Shown: positions 20,036-29,589 of the stretch, piece by piece | Position numbering within the stretch: position 1 is the first letter of the stretch | Layout: the number at the start of each line of letters is the position of its first letter | Assembly (NCBI GenBank): GCA_028290465.1 | Contig: JAQGJU010000128.1 | Location: forward strand, 1 to 57,365 | Reading direction: 5' to 3' | Source of the DNA: Xanthobacteraceae bacterium | GTDB lineage: Bacteria; Pseudomonadota; Alphaproteobacteria; Rhizobiales; Xanthobacteraceae | Length of the DNA: 57,365 nt | Made by a program: the position numbers and the translations under genes | The notes under the pieces: model-generated | What the model was told of the DNA's origin: nothing | Databases searched by the model: none | What the model saw: only the letters and a program-made list of their open reading frames with translations

Positions 20036-20140
20036 CGACGCATCGCCCTCAACAGTTTGAGTCGCTGCCGATGTTATAGCCGGAATCGGTACCTGCCGCC
20101 TACCGGGGAGAGGCAAGCCCCTCCCCGCCAAGAGTGCGCA

Positions 20141-21727
20141 TCAAAACTTCAGCGGCTTGGCCTGCTGCACCTGCGGCAGCGCCCGCACCTTCGCCAGCAC
20201 CGCGTCCGGCAATTCGCCGTCGATCTCGATCAGCGCCACCGCGCTGCTACCCGGCGCCTCGCGGCCGACATGGAAAGTCGCGATGTTGATACCGGCTTCG
20301 CCGAGCGTGGACGAGAACGTGCCGATAAAGCCCGGCTTGTCGAGATTGGTGATGTAGATCATCGAGGCGCCGAACTCGGCATCCATGCGGATGCCCTTGA
20401 TGTTGACGATACGCGGACGCCCGTCCGCGAACACCGTGCCGGACACGCTGCGCGAACCCTGCCCGGTGTCGACCGTAACGGTGATCAGGCTTTCGTAATC
20501 GCAATCGCCCTCGCGGGTCATTTCCTCGACCACGATGCCGCGCTCCTTGGCCACGGTGGGCGCCGACACGACATTGACGTCCTGCAACATCGGGCGCAGC
20601 AGGCCGGCCAGCGCCGCCGAGGTCAGCGCCTTAGTGTTCATGCTGGCGACCGTACCCTCATAGGCGATCTGTACCCGCGTGATACCGGTCTCGGTGAGTT
20701 GGCCGGCGAACGAGCCGAGCTTCTCGGCGAGCGCGATGAAGGGCTTCAGGCGCGGCGCTTCCTCGGCAGTGATCGACGGGAAGTTGACCGCGTTGGAGAT
20801 CGCGCCACTCAGCAGGTAGTCCGCCATCTGCTCGGCGACCTGCAGCGCGACGTTCTCCTGGGCTTCTGTGGTGGCTGCGCCGAGATGCGGCGTGCACACC
20901 ACATTGGGATGGCCGAACAGCGGGTTCGCGGTGGCCGGCTCCTCGACGAAGACGTCGAAGGCCGCGCCGGCGACCTGACCGGAATCCAGGGCTTCGCGCA
21001 ACGCCTGCTCGTCGACCAGTCCACCGCGCGCGCAATTGACGATACGCACGCCCTTCTTGGTCTTGGCCAGCGCCTTGGCGTCGAGGATGTTGCGGGTCTT
21101 GTCGGTCAGCGGCGTGTGCAGCGTGATGAAGTCGGCGCGCCGCAGCAATTCGTCGAGTTCGACCTTCTCGACGCCGATCGCGACGGCGCGCTCCGGCGAC
21201 AGGAACGGATCGTACGCGATCACTTTCATCCGAAGACCATGACCGCGATCGACCACGATCGAGCCGATATTGCCGGCACCGATCACGCCGAGCGTCTTGG
21301 CCGTGATCTCGACGCCCATGAAGAGGTTCTTCTCCCACTTGCCGGCTTGGGTCGAAGCGTCGGCCTGCGGGATCTGGCGGGCCAGCGCCAGCATCAGGGT
21401 GATCGCATGTTCGGCCGTGGTGATCGAATTGCCGAACGGCGTATTCATCACGATGATGCCCTTGGCGGTCGCGGCCGGGATGTCGACATTGTCGACCCCG
21501 ATGCCGGCGCGGCCGATCACCTTCAGGTTCTTCGCTTGTTCGAGAATCTTCGCCGTCACCTTGGTGGCGGAGCGGATCGCGAGGCCGTCGAACTGACCGA
21601 CCAGTTCGGCGAGCTTGTCCTTATCCTTGCCGAGGTTGGGCTGGAAATCGACTTCGATACCGCGATCCTTGAAGATCTGCACGGCGGCGGGCGAAAGGGC
21701 GTCGGAGATGAGAACGCGGGGGGCCAT
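20141..21727 (-). CDS. serA: D-3-phosphoglycerate dehydrogenase
   Basis: A 528-residue long-form SerA, first enzyme of serine synthesis, oxidising 3-phosphoglycerate to 3-phosphohydroxypyruvate with NAD. The Rossmann motif is GVIGAGNIGSIVVDRG, the catalytic Arg lies in NCARGGLVDEQAL, and the His in CTPHLGAATTEAQENVA. An intervening substrate-binding domain and a C-terminal ACT domain (INIKGIRMDAEFG to PQVQQAKPLKF) suggest serine control. GGAG precedes ATG 21727. It follows serC on the same strand, separated by a palindromic repeat. Confidence 0.97.
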   Translation of the reverse strand: MAPRVLISDALSPAAVQIFKDRGIEVDFQPNLGKDKDKLAELVGQFDGLAIRSATKVTAKILEQAKNLKVIGRAGIGVDNVDIPAATAKGIIVMNTPFGNSITTAEHAITLMLALARQIPQADASTQAGKWEKNLFMGVEITAKTLGVIGAGNIGSIVVDRGHGLRMKVIAYDPFLSPERAVAIGVEKVELDELLRRADFITLHTPLTDKTRNILDAKALAKTKKGVRIVNCARGGLVDEQALREALDSGQVAGAAFDVFVEEPATANPLFGHPNVVCTPHLGAATTEAQENVALQVAEQMADYLLSGAISNAVNFPSITAEEAPRLKPFIALAEKLGSFAGQLTETGITRVQIAYEGTVASMNTKALTSAALAGLLRPMLQDVNVVSAPTVAKERGIVVEEMTREGDCDYESLITVTVDTGQGSRSVSGTVFADGRPRIVNIKGIRMDAEFGASMIYITNLDKPGFIGTFSSTLGEAGINIATFHVGREAPGSSAVALIEIDGELPDAVLAKVRALPQVQQAKPLKF

Positions 21728-21761
21728 GGGGCGCTCCAATATGTGTGGCATTGGCGATGGC

Positions 21762-21900
21762 TCACCTCTCCCCGGCGGGGAGAGGTCGCGAGCAAAGCGA
21801 GCGGGTGAGGGGGAACATGCGGAACTTGTTGCGCTGTCCCCCCTCACCCGGCTTCCTCGCACAGCTCGGAAGCCGACCTCTCCCCAACCGGGAGAGGTGA
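21762..21900. repeat. Intergenic palindromic repeat, copy A (serC-serA)
   Basis: The element opens with CACCTCTCCCCGGCGGGGAG and closes with CCAACCGGGAGAGGTG, with CACCCGGCTTCCTCGC and GCGAGCGGGTGAGGGGG arms inside. The two ends are inverted relative to each other and each contains a short GC-rich hairpin. Related copies are at 37677, 40096 and 43381. Confidence 0.75.
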
Positions 21901-21910
21901 AGAAGAGACA

Positions 21911-23083
21911 TCAAGCAGCCTTGGGCAGCGCCGCTTTGGTCCTGGCGAACGCCCAGTCGATCCACTGCGTCAGTGCTTCGACATCGCTGGCCTCGACCGT
22001 GGCGCCGCACCACACCCGAAGGCCGGGCGGTGCATCGCGGTAATGACCGAGATCGAAACCGGCGCCTTCCTTCTCGATCGCGGCGACGAGGCTCTTGGCG
22101 AATGCGGCCTGCGCATCGTCCGGCAACGCCGTGATGGCCGGATCGATCACCTTCAAACACACTGAGGTGTTGGAACGGGTCGCCGGCACCTTGGCCAGAA
22201 AATCGATCCACGGCGTTTTGGCCACCCAATCGGCGATCGCCTTGGTGTTGGCGTCGGCGCGGGCCACCAGTGCGTTGAGCCCGCCGATCGACTTCGCCCA
22301 GTTCAGCGTGTCGAGATAATCCTCGACCGCCAGCATCGACGGCGTGTTGATGGTCTCGCCTTCGAAGATGCCTTCGTTGAGCTTGCCGCCCTTGGTCATG
22401 CGGAAGATCTTCGGCAGCGGCCAAGCCGGCTTGTGGCTTTCAAGCCGCGCCACCGCGCGCGGCGACAGGATCAGCATGCCGTGCGCAGCCTCACCGCAGA
22501 GCGCCTTCTGCCAGGAGAAGGTCACGACATCGAGCTTGGGCCAGTCGAGCTTTTGCGCGAACGCGGCCGAGGTCGCATCGCAGATCGCCAGACCTTCGCG
22601 ATCGGACTTGATCCAATCGGCGTTTGGCACGCGCACGCCTGAAGTCGTGCCGTTCCAGGTGAAGACGATGTCGGAATTCGGATCGACCTTCGAGAGATCG
22701 GGCAGATCGCCGTAGCCGGCTTTCAGGACGGTCGCGTCCTTCAGCTTCAATTCCTTGATCACGTCGCTGACCCAGCCTTCGCCGAACGACTCCCATGCGA
22801 TCATGGTGACGGGCTTCGGACCGAGCAGCGACCACAGCGCCATTTCGACCGCGCCGGTATCAGAGGCCGGCACGATACCGATGCGATAATCCGCCGGCAC
22901 TTCGAGAATTTCGCGGGTGAGGTCGATGGCGCGCTTGAGTTTGGCCTTGCCGACCTTGGCGCGATGCGAACGCCCGAGGGCCGCATCGGTGAGGGCTTGC
23001 AGGCTCCAGCCGGGGCGCTTGGCGCAGGGGCCGGACGAGAAGTGCGGTACCGCCGGCCGCACGCCGGGCATTGCGTTCGTCAT
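21911..23083 (-). CDS. serC: Phosphoserine aminotransferase
   Basis: A 390-residue class V PLP aminotransferase, converting 3-phosphohydroxypyruvate and glutamate to phosphoserine. [17 protein letters not shown] and the PLP lysine in [10 protein letters not shown] (Lys193) are visible, followed by [15 protein letters not shown]. The sequence matches the alphaproteobacterial/archaeal SerC branch rather than the E. coli type. AAGGA precedes ATG 23083, and the open frame back to 23167 is not used. With serA downstream it supplies two of the three serine-pathway steps. Confidence 0.95.
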   Translation of the reverse strand: MTNAMPGVRPAVPHFSSGPCAKRPGWSLQALTDAALGRSHRAKVGKAKLKRAIDLTREILEVPADYRIGIVPASDTGAVEMALWSLLGPKPVTMIAWESFGEGWVSDVIKELKLKDATVLKAGYGDLPDLSKVDPNSDIVFTWNGTTSGVRVPNADWIKSDREGLAICDATSAAFAQKLDWPKLDVVTFSWQKALCGEAAHGMLILSPRAVARLESHKPAWPLPKIFRMTKGGKLNEGIFEGETINTPSMLAVEDYLDTLNWAKSIGGLNALVARADANTKAIADWVAKTPWIDFLAKVPATRSNTSVCLKVIDPAITALPDDAQAAFAKSLVAAIEKEGAGFDLGHYRDAPPGLRVWCGATVEASDVEALTQWIDWAFARTKAALPKAA

Positions 23084-23176
23084 TGCTTCTATCCTTCCAG
23101 ATAGCAGCCCCTCGTTGGGGAGGGGTGTCCCAACGCCGGGCATAAGGAAGGGTAGCGTCCGCGTCAAGCCGAATTG

Positions 23177-23293
23177 CTAGAGCGCGTCCAGCAAAAGTGG
23201 ACACCGGTTTTGCGTCCGGACGCGCTCTAAGTGTTTAGACAGACGCGTTTTCTTCACGTGAAGTGGATTCCACTTCACTTGAAAACGCTCTAG
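23177..23293. repeat. Composite palindromic repeat upstream of serC
   Basis: Two adjoining elements. The first has perfect 12-bp arms, TAGAGCGCGTCC (23177-23188) and GGACGCGCTCTA (23217-23228), around GCAAAAGTGGACACCGGTTTTGC. The second runs from ACGCGTTTTCTTCACGTGAA to CACTTGAAAACGCTCTA. Such sequences are widespread in Bradyrhizobiaceae intergenic regions, and they are unlike copies A to D. Confidence 0.7.
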
Positions 23294-23343
23294 GCAACGC
23301 TACAATCGCGTCGCCGCGTGCCAACACGGTCAAGGATTGGTGA

Positions 23344-24075
23344 TCAATCGATCAGGTAGCGCACGCCGATGCGCAACTCGTGCGCGGTCAGATCCTTGAA
23401 CTGAATCTGGTTGCCCATGATGTCTTCGCCGGTCGAGGCCTCGCCCATGTGAATATAGCGGTAGCCGCCATCGATCAGCATGCGGGCGGAAAGCTGGTAG
23501 CTGGCGCCGGCCATCGCGGCCCAGGCCATGCCCCATTTGGTACCGGTCGACATGTTGGTGTTAGCCGGCAGACCTGGGCTGACCAATCCTTTGGTCCACA
23601 GATTGCTGGCGCCGACACCAACGCCGACATAGGGCGTGAGACCGGACCAGGTGCCGAGATCGAAATAGACGTTGGCGAGCGCGACAACACCTTCGATCGA
23701 GGTGCGCGTATCGTCGGCCGTAAAGGTAGTGCCGCGATAATTCGCCTTGGTCATATAGTCGGCCGTGATGTCAGCGCGAAACCAACCGCTCTTGAGGCCG
23801 ACGCCGAGGCCCATGCTGAAAGCGTCATCGAGTTCGCCGCGGCTTGGATTGCTGCCGCCGTTGGTCGTCGAGGTGCTGCCGAGATTGGTCTGGCGATAGC
23901 CGATGTCGCCGCGCAGATACCAGCCGGTGCCGAACTCCTCGACCACCGCCGGAATCCGTTTGAATAATTCCGGAGCCGCGAGGAGCATGCTGGGGTCGGC
24001 AGCCTGCGCTGAAATCGTTCCGGCAAGAACGCCCGTAAACACGCCGGCGATCGCCAAGGTCTTCGTCCGTCCCAT
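23344..24075 (-). CDS. Outer membrane beta-barrel protein, Omp25/RopB type (copy 1)
   Basis: A 243-residue protein with a signal peptide (MGRTKTLAIAGVFTGVLAG, cleavage near AQA-ADP). Alternating beta strands follow, with GWYLRGDIGYR, VYFDLGTWSGLTPYVGVGVG, a C-terminal GGYRYIHMG and LRIGVRYLID. It should form an eight-stranded outer membrane barrel like the Omp25/Omp31 family of rhizobia and Brucella. It is a diverged paralogue of the gene at 24284, 208 bp away on the same strand. No adjacent enzyme suggests a specific role. Confidence 0.85.
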   Translation of the reverse strand: MGRTKTLAIAGVFTGVLAGTISAQAADPSMLLAAPELFKRIPAVVEEFGTGWYLRGDIGYRQTNLGSTSTTNGGSNPSRGELDDAFSMGLGVGLKSGWFRADITADYMTKANYRGTTFTADDTRTSIEGVVALANVYFDLGTWSGLTPYVGVGVGASNLWTKGLVSPGLPANTNMSTGTKWGMAWAAMAGASYQLSARMLIDGGYRYIHMGEASTGEDIMGNQIQFKDLTAHELRIGVRYLID

Positions 24076-24222
24076 AACTCTGGGTCCTATCGATCAGGCC
24101 TGCGGCACGAATCCAGGCAACGCCACTGCGGGAACCATGCGACGAGAACGGTTAAAGTGCGCTTAACCAAGTATTTTAACCGTGTTGCGCGCGCAGGGTT
24201 AATGCCTGCACCGAAAAGCAAA

Positions 24223-24246
24223 CGGCGCGGACCGAAGTCCGCGCCG
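24223..24246 (-). terminator. Intrinsic terminator after outer membrane protein 2
   Basis: On the minus strand CGGCGCGGAC-TTCG-GTCCGCGCCG forms a perfect 10-bp stem closed by a UUCG-type tetraloop and followed by TTTGCTTTT. It lies 37 bp after the stop at 24284. Confidence 0.8.
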
Positions 24247-24283
24247 TCGTACTAAGATTTTTCCGTCGGTGCGTGAGCGTCGA

Positions 24284-25087
24284 TCAGCCCTTGCGCATCA
24301 GCGGCGGCAACTGCATCGGCCGCGGCATCGGCACCGCTTCCGGCTCCAGCGCCCAGCGCACGCCGAGCTTGAGATCGTGCGATACTAGATTGTTGAACTC
24401 GAACGGCCGGCCATTCGCATTGGTGCCATCCCAAGAAACGCCCGTGCCGGTCTTGGCACTGCCGAGGTCGAGATAGCGATACGCGAGTTCGACGGTGAAG
24501 CCCGGCGTCACTTTATAAGCAAGACCCGCATGCAGCGCCCAAGCAAAGTTCGTCTTGCTTGCCTCTTGGGCAGAATAAACGCCGTTGGTCGCGACATTGG
24601 TATCGATGAAGCTGGAAATCGTGTTGTGCGCGAGGCCGACGCCGACGCCGACGAACGGCGTTACGCACCACCAGGTGCCGAGATCCGCATAGGCATTGAC
24701 CATGCCGACCCATTCGCTCTTGCGGGCGCTGTAGTCGTCAACGCCACCCGGATAGACGCCGTAGCCGTGATAGTTCGAGCTGCCGCGATATTCGCCGGTC
24801 ACGTCGACGCGAAGCCAGTTGTTGAACTGGTAGCCGACGCCGATGCCGAAGATCGGCGCGGCGTCAAATCCGTCGTCGAGATGCTGATAACCGCCGGTGG
24901 CGAACGCCGGATGAGACAGCTTGGCTTTCTGATTGCTCATGCCGATGTCGCCGCGCAGATACCAGCCGCCAAAATCTTCGGCCGGAGCCTGGTACATCAT
25001 CGGAGCGGGCATGTCGGCGGCGCGCGCCGCCGGCAGGGAGAGGAGGATCGCGGCGCCTGCGATCGCCGACACTGTTACGCTGCGCAT
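24284..25087 (-). CDS. Outer membrane beta-barrel protein, Omp25/RopB type (copy 2)
   Basis: A 267-residue protein with a signal peptide (MRSVTVSAIAGAAILLSLPA, cleavage near ARA-ADM). It shares GGWYLRGDIGMS, AYADLGTWWCVTPFVGVGVG and AYRYLDLGSAKTG with copy 1. It ends with a proline-rich tail (PMPRPMQLPPLMRKG) after the last strand, which copy 1 lacks; this tail is unusual because barrel proteins usually end on an aromatic residue. A UUCG-loop terminator follows. Confidence 0.85.
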   Translation of the reverse strand: MRSVTVSAIAGAAILLSLPAARAADMPAPMMYQAPAEDFGGWYLRGDIGMSNQKAKLSHPAFATGGYQHLDDGFDAAPIFGIGVGYQFNNWLRVDVTGEYRGSSNYHGYGVYPGGVDDYSARKSEWVGMVNAYADLGTWWCVTPFVGVGVGLAHNTISSFIDTNVATNGVYSAQEASKTNFAWALHAGLAYKVTPGFTVELAYRYLDLGSAKTGTGVSWDGTNANGRPFEFNNLVSHDLKLGVRWALEPEAVPMPRPMQLPPLMRKG

Positions 25088-25391
25088 GAACTTCGTCCTT
25101 GTTCTCGGCGGGTACGCGGTACGCGAGGCCCCGCACGACTGAGCGGATGAAGCTACAATCGCAGGTAATCCTTAAGCGCCACTTAACCTTAACTCTTAAC
25201 CGCGAATATTAAACTCGATTACGACGTGCCGCGCGAATGCAATCGCATTCGTAAACGAAACATGACGAATACGACTGGCCGGTAAGCTTTCGTTGAGAAT
25301 TGCGACGGCGCGTAACAAGACGGACGTCTGCCGTCTTGGAACAATGAAACGGGTAAAGGTGAAAACACAAAATAATTGGACGCAGCGCGGA
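25088..25391. other. Intergenic region between bfr and outer membrane protein 2
   Basis: No coding sequence is supported in these 304 bases. CGAATGC-AATC-GCATTCG (25234-25251) is a small hairpin and CAAGACGG/CCGTCTTG (25316-25338) is a candidate terminator for bfr. The stretch is less GC-rich than its neighbours, and the part nearest 25087 should hold the outer membrane protein promoter. Confidence 0.5.
25316..25338 (-). terminator. Weak hairpin terminator downstream of bfr
   Basis: An 8-bp perfect stem, CAAGACGG/CCGTCTTG, with a 7-nt loop lies 53 bp after the bfr stop. The tract that follows on the minus strand (TTAC) is a poor U-run. Confidence 0.3.
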
Positions 25392-25874
25392 TCAATCGTC
25401 GTCGAGCTTGCCGATGTGATGCTGCGCGTACAACTCCAGGCCGAGCTTGGCGACAAGATCGAGTTGCGTTTCGAGGAAGTCGATATGGCCTTCCTCGTCC
25501 TTCATCAGTTCTTCGAACAGGTCACGCGACACGTAATCCTTGACCGACTGACAGTAAGTCGCGGCCTCCTGATAAAGATCGCGCGCGCCATGCTCGGCGC
25601 GCAGATCGCAGTCCAGGATTTCCTTGATGTTCTGCCCGATGTTCAGCGGGTCGAGCACCTGCAGGTTTGGAAAGCCGTCAAGAAACAGGATGCGGTCGAC
25701 GAACTTGTCGGCGTGGACCATCTCCTCGATGGATTCTTTGCGCCACTTCTTGGCCAGATCCTTGTAGCCCCAGTTGTCCAGCATCCGGTAATGCAGCCAG
25801 TACTGGTTGATCGCCGTCAGTTCGCTGCGCAGGCCCTTGTTGAGATATTCAATGACTTTGGCGTCGCCCTTCAT
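25392..25874 (-). CDS. bfr: Bacterioferritin
   Basis: A 160-residue haem-binding ferritin that oxidises and stores iron in a 24-subunit shell. Ferroxidase ligands are in place: Glu18 (RSELTAINQ), the EE and His of [12 protein letters not shown] with the haem-ligand Met, and [14 protein letters not shown] later. Length matches the family, and AGGAGCAGGA precedes ATG 25874. The gene encoding its partner ferredoxin, bfd, lies about 170 bp upstream on the same strand. Confidence 0.96.
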   Translation of the reverse strand: MKGDAKVIEYLNKGLRSELTAINQYWLHYRMLDNWGYKDLAKKWRKESIEEMVHADKFVDRILFLDGFPNLQVLDPLNIGQNIKEILDCDLRAEHGARDLYQEAATYCQSVKDYVSRDLFEELMKDEEGHIDFLETQLDLVAKLGLELYAQHHIGKLDDD

Positions 25875-26043
25875 GGGTCCTGCTCCTGGAAAATGGGAAG
25901 TGCGCCTGGCGGCTCCATCACCGGCAAACCGGAGAAGCTAGCTTGGCATGGTTCTAATGTGAACGCGGTTCGGCGGAGGCGCAAGCGCCAACACGGCAGA
26001 CCAGATCAAAAGGTCATACAAGGGGATACCAAGCGCGACGAAG

Positions 26044-26304
26044 TCAGCCGTGCGCGTGCTTGACCGGGCAGCACTTGCAGGCCGCCGGGCACGCCGCCGG
26101 GGCATCTTCGTTCGCCACCGTGGCGCCGGCGCCGAGCAGCGCTTCGTCCATGATCCGGCGGATGGTGCGGGCGCAACGGCCGCATTGCGCGCTGCAGCCC
26201 AGACAGCCATACACCTGCCCCGCCGTGCGCGGCTTCTCCTTACCGTCGGCGAGCGTCGAACGCACATCGTGGTCGGTCAGCACGTTGCAGGAACAGACAA
26301 TCAT
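26044..26304 (-). CDS. bfd: Bacterioferritin-associated (2Fe-2S) ferredoxin
   Basis: An 86-residue Bfd-type protein that delivers electrons to bacterioferritin to release stored iron. Cys4 and Cys6 (MIVCSCN) with Cys41 and Cys44 (QCGRCAR) match the [2Fe-2S] ligands of the family. Two additional cysteines (CLGC, 34 and 37) and a Cys-rich tail (ACPAACKCCPVKHAHG) are extra to the E. coli protein. An Irr-type iron box at 26383 suggests iron control. It is oriented with bfr, about 170 bp upstream of it. Confidence 0.92.
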   Translation of the reverse strand: MIVCSCNVLTDHDVRSTLADGKEKPRTAGQVYGCLGCSAQCGRCARTIRRIMDEALLGAGATVANEDAPAACPAACKCCPVKHAHG

Positions 26305-26689
26305 GGCACTGGAGGGCCTTGTTGGTCGGATCGGCGACCATCGTTACAAGGCTCCGAAACGAAGCGCAAAGCAAAAATGCTGTTTGAAACGCTTCTAAAC
26401 TATGACCTGCAATGCAACGTGCAATGAATACGCTACTAATTTTAGCAAAATCGCTTGTTTGAAAGCAAAATATCTGGCCTACGGCATGCGATACACTTCA
26501 TCAGACAAGCAAATTTGATTTTTTATCAGGTTCCGACAGGCCATAAGGCCAATGAGAGCTTGCCGATACACGTAACTTCAGACAAGCTGCAACAAAATAG
26601 CGACAGCCATTCCGCCGGCGCCAGAACGGTTGTTAGAACAGGCTGGTTCGGCCCAATGGAAAATATGTCGCGTATCGCAGGGAGCCGCC
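26305..26689. other. AT-rich intergenic region between bfd and TctC gene
   Basis: This 385-base gap between divergent genes is visibly poorer in GC than the surroundings, especially 26395-26560. It contains the Irr-type box near bfd. No coding sequence is supported; open frames here lack family resemblance. Confidence 0.5.
26383..26399 (-). promoter_or_regulatory. Irr-type iron control element upstream of bfd
   Basis: TTTGAAACGCTTCTAAA is two half-sites 3 bp apart; one is a perfect TTCTAAA and the other differs at two positions from the ICE palindrome (TTTAGAAnnnTTCTAAA). It lies about 80 bp before the bfd start. Irr is the haem-responsive regulator of rhizobia. Confidence 0.5.
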
Positions 26690-27673
26690 ATGAAGCCCGC
26701 CGCCATGAAGCTAGCCCTCGCCGTCGTGACCACACTGCTTTCCGGCGCGCCGGCCCGCGCGGCCGATGAATATCCGGCGCGGCCGATCACGCTTATCGTG
26801 CCGTTCGCAGCCGGCGGCAGTTCCGACGTCATCGCCCGGGTGGTCGCCGAACAAGTGAGCCAGGTGCTCAAGCAGCCGATCCTGATCGAGAACCTGCCGG
26901 GGGCTGGCGGATCGCTGGCGCTGGCCCGCGCGGCGCGGGCCACGCCGGACGGCTACACCATCGCGATCGGCAATACCGGCACCAACGCCGCCGCCTATAC
27001 GATCTATCCGGATCTCAAATATACGCCCGAGGCGTTCGCGCCGATCGCGATGGTGGCCAAGACTTCCGCGATCCTGGCCGTCAAGAAGGGCCACCAGGCC
27101 AAGACGCTGGCCGAGTTCGTCGACTATGCGAAAAACAATCCGGGCCGTGCAACGCTCGGCCATGCCGGCATCGGCTCATCGAACTTCATCGTCTGCAAGA
27201 CCTTCATCCAGGCCGCCGCCGTTGACGTGACGCTGGTGAGCTATCGCGGCGCAGCTCCGGCGTTAAACGACCTGATGGGCGGACAGATCGACGGCGTCTG
27301 CGATGCCGCCGCATCGATTTCCCAAGCGGTCGAATCCGGTCAGGTCAAAGGGCTGGCGGTCGCGGCTCCGGCGCGGCTCGCCAACCTGCCCAATCTGCCG
27401 ACGGCGGCCGAAGCCGGACTGCCGGCCTTCCAGGCCCAGGGCTGGAACGCGCTGTTCGCCCCGAAGGGCACGCCCGAGCCGATCATCGCCAAGCTAAATG
27501 CCGCGACGCGTACCGCGCTCGCCGGCGACAAATTGCAAAAGCGATTGGTCGATCTCGGTGCGACGGTGCCGAGCGCGGACGAAATGTCGCCGGAACACAC
27601 CCGTCAGATCGTGGCCGCCGACATCGAGAAGCTGCGCAAGCTGCTCGACGGCGTGAAGCCATCGGCCAACTAA
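26690..27673 (+). CDS. TctC-family periplasmic substrate-binding protein (1)
   Basis: A 327-residue Bug/TctC-type protein. The signal peptide is MKPAAMKLALAVVTTLLSG with cleavage near ARA-ADE. The mature part opens with YPARPITLIVPFAAGGSSDVIAR, the hallmark N terminus of the family, and contains ATPDGYTI and TLGHAGIGSS. These proteins feed tripartite tricarboxylate transporters, but no TctA/TctB partners are adjacent, so it is an orphan; the ligand is probably a carboxylate. AGGGAG precedes ATG 26690. It converges on glmM. Confidence 0.92.
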   Translation: MKPAAMKLALAVVTTLLSGAPARAADEYPARPITLIVPFAAGGSSDVIARVVAEQVSQVLKQPILIENLPGAGGSLALARAARATPDGYTIAIGNTGTNAAAYTIYPDLKYTPEAFAPIAMVAKTSAILAVKKGHQAKTLAEFVDYAKNNPGRATLGHAGIGSSNFIVCKTFIQAAAVDVTLVSYRGAAPALNDLMGGQIDGVCDAAASISQAVESGQVKGLAVAAPARLANLPNLPTAAEAGLPAFQAQGWNALFAPKGTPEPIIAKLNAATRTALAGDKLQKRLVDLGATVPSADEMSPEHTRQIVAADIEKLRKLLDGVKPSAN

Positions 27674-27699
27674 GACGACATTCGCTATCGTGCGTGGGT

Positions 27700-29046
27700 T
27701 TACGCCGCCGCCGCGCGGCCGAGCGCGTCGATGATGCCGTCGACAACTTCCTCGACGAGCGCCTGATCGTCACCTTCGGCCATCACTCGGATCACCGGCT
27801 CGGTGCCGGACGGGCGGATCACCAGACGGCCATGGCCATTCAGGCGTTCTTCGCCGTCCTTGATGGCGGTGCGGACTTTGCCGTTTTCGAGCGGCTTGCC
27901 GCTTTTGTAGCGCACGTTCTTGAGCACCTGCGGCAGCGGCTCAAAACGGCCGCAGACCTGCGACACCGGCTTGTCCTGCGTCTTCACCACCGCCAGCACC
28001 TGCAGCGCTGCGACGAAACCGTCGCCGGTCGTGGTGTAGTCCGAGAGGATGATGTGGCCGGACTGTTCGCCGCCAAGATTATAGCCGTGTTCGCGCATGT
28101 ATTCGAGAACATAACGATCGCCGACCGGCGTGCGGTGCATCGACAGACCGAGACTCTGTAGATGCCGCTCCAGCGCGAGGTTCGACATCACGGTGGCGAC
28201 AAGACCCGGCTTCGTCAGTTGGCCGCTGGCCTGCCAGCTTTCGGCGATCACCGCGAGCAACTGGTCGCCGTCGACGACGCGGCCGCGCTCATCGACGATC
28301 AGCACGCGGTCGGCGTCGCCATCGAGCGCGATGCCGATATCGGCGCGCATCTCGCGCACCTTGGCGGCCAGCGCTTGCGGCGACGTCGAGCCGCATTCGT
28401 GGTTGATGTTGTAGCCATCCGGATCGACGCCGAGCGAAATCACCTCGGCGCCCAATTCCCACAGCGCCTCGGGCGCGACCTTGTAGGCGGCGCCATGCGC
28501 GCAATCGATGACGATGCGCATATTCTCAAGCGACAGATTTTTCGGCAGCGTGCGCTTGGCGAATTCGATGTAGCGATCCTGCACGCCGTCGATGCGCTTG
28601 GCGCGGCCGAGATCGGCGGACTTGGCGAGACGGCTGCTCAGATCCGCGTCGAGCAGCTTTTCGATTTCCTTCTCGATATCGTCGGACAGCTTGTAGCCAT
28701 CCGGCCCGAACAGCTTGATGCCGTTGTCGTCATACGGATTGTGCGAGGCCGAGATCATCACGCCGAGATCGGCGCGCATCGAACGCGTCAGCATCGCGAC
28801 CGCCGGAGTTGGGATCGGGCCGGTGAGCAGAACGTCCATGCCGACCGATGAGAAACCGGCAACCAGCGCCGTCTCGATCATGTAGCCGGATAGCCGGGTG
28901 TCCTTGCCGATCAGCACGCGATGGCGGTGGTCGCCGCGCGTGAACATCAGTCCGGCGGCCTGTCCGACCTTGAGGGCCAGTTCGGGCGTGATCGCGACAT
29001 TGGCCCGGCCGCGGATGCCGTCGGTGCCGAAATATTTGCGAACCAT
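27700..29046 (-). CDS. glmM: Phosphoglucosamine mutase
   Basis: A 448-residue enzyme interconverting glucosamine-6-phosphate and glucosamine-1-phosphate for peptidoglycan and lipopolysaccharide. The start [16 protein letters not shown] is diagnostic. [17 protein letters not shown] carries the phosphoserine (Ser101), [13 protein letters not shown] binds metal, and [19 protein letters not shown] and [14 protein letters not shown] bind substrate. ATG 29046 is used rather than the extension to 29079. Often near ftsH in proteobacteria; here it stands alone. Confidence 0.97.
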   Translation of the reverse strand: MVRKYFGTDGIRGRANVAITPELALKVGQAAGLMFTRGDHRHRVLIGKDTRLSGYMIETALVAGFSSVGMDVLLTGPIPTPAVAMLTRSMRADLGVMISASHNPYDDNGIKLFGPDGYKLSDDIEKEIEKLLDADLSSRLAKSADLGRAKRIDGVQDRYIEFAKRTLPKNLSLENMRIVIDCAHGAAYKVAPEALWELGAEVISLGVDPDGYNINHECGSTSPQALAAKVREMRADIGIALDGDADRVLIVDERGRVVDGDQLLAVIAESWQASGQLTKPGLVATVMSNLALERHLQSLGLSMHRTPVGDRYVLEYMREHGYNLGGEQSGHIILSDYTTTGDGFVAALQVLAVVKTQDKPVSQVCGRFEPLPQVLKNVRYKSGKPLENGKVRTAIKDGEERLNGHGRLVIRPSGTEPVIRVMAEGDDQALVEEVVDGIIDALGRAAAA

Positions 29047-29339
29047 ACCAAACCCCACACGTCCCAACTTACGCCGCACCGCCTGACACGCGAGATACTA
29101 CTGCATGTCCGACGACGCCGACATCGGCCCCATAAGGCGATGCGTCACATAACACAACCCGGAACCGTCCCTGGCGTGCCGGCCAGGAGACAGCTCTAGG
29201 ATGATTGTGGGCCTAAATGCTTCAAAAAATGTGAGGAACCGTTACAGACGACCGGCGGGGATGCGCCACGATGTCGCTGATTAGGGCAGAAAATGGTAGG
29301 TTTTCCGGATCCGGAGACACTACCAATTCATTGATATAA

Positions 29340-29555
29340 TTAGTCTTTATGCTTTTCTTGTTTGGATTTAGCCGGCTGCGCCACGCTGACCGGGTCGGAG
29401 CCCGGAAAGCTCTCCTCCAGCGCCTCGTCGAGCTTCTTGTCGAGCTTGGTCTGCTCGGAATCCGCCTTTTTCGGAAGATCCTGGTCGGGACGACGGTCGG
29501 CGGAGCCGCCGCGATCGGTCTGCGGCATCAGATCCTTATGAAGCGGATTGCTCAT
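29340..29555 (-). CDS. Small EcfG-linked stress protein, conserved hypothetical
   Basis: A 71-residue, highly charged, probably disordered protein. The C-terminal motif LDEALEESFPGSDPVSVAQP is a conserved signature I recognise from many small rhizobial proteins of unknown function. AGGAAA precedes the ATG. The promoter at 29590-29614 matches the EcfG general-stress consensus, which supports a stress-related role even though the molecular function is unknown. Confidence 0.85.
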   Translation of the reverse strand: MSNPLHKDLMPQTDRGGSADRRPDQDLPKKADSEQTKLDKKLDEALEESFPGSDPVSVAQPAKSKQEKHKD

Positions 29556-29589
29556 GTTGTTTCCTGGCGGTCAGAGGGTGTTGCCAGAC

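Noticed and set aside
25952-25957. Irr box upstream of bfr
   Set aside because: Only one TTCTAA half-site is present, with no palindrome partner at the right spacing.
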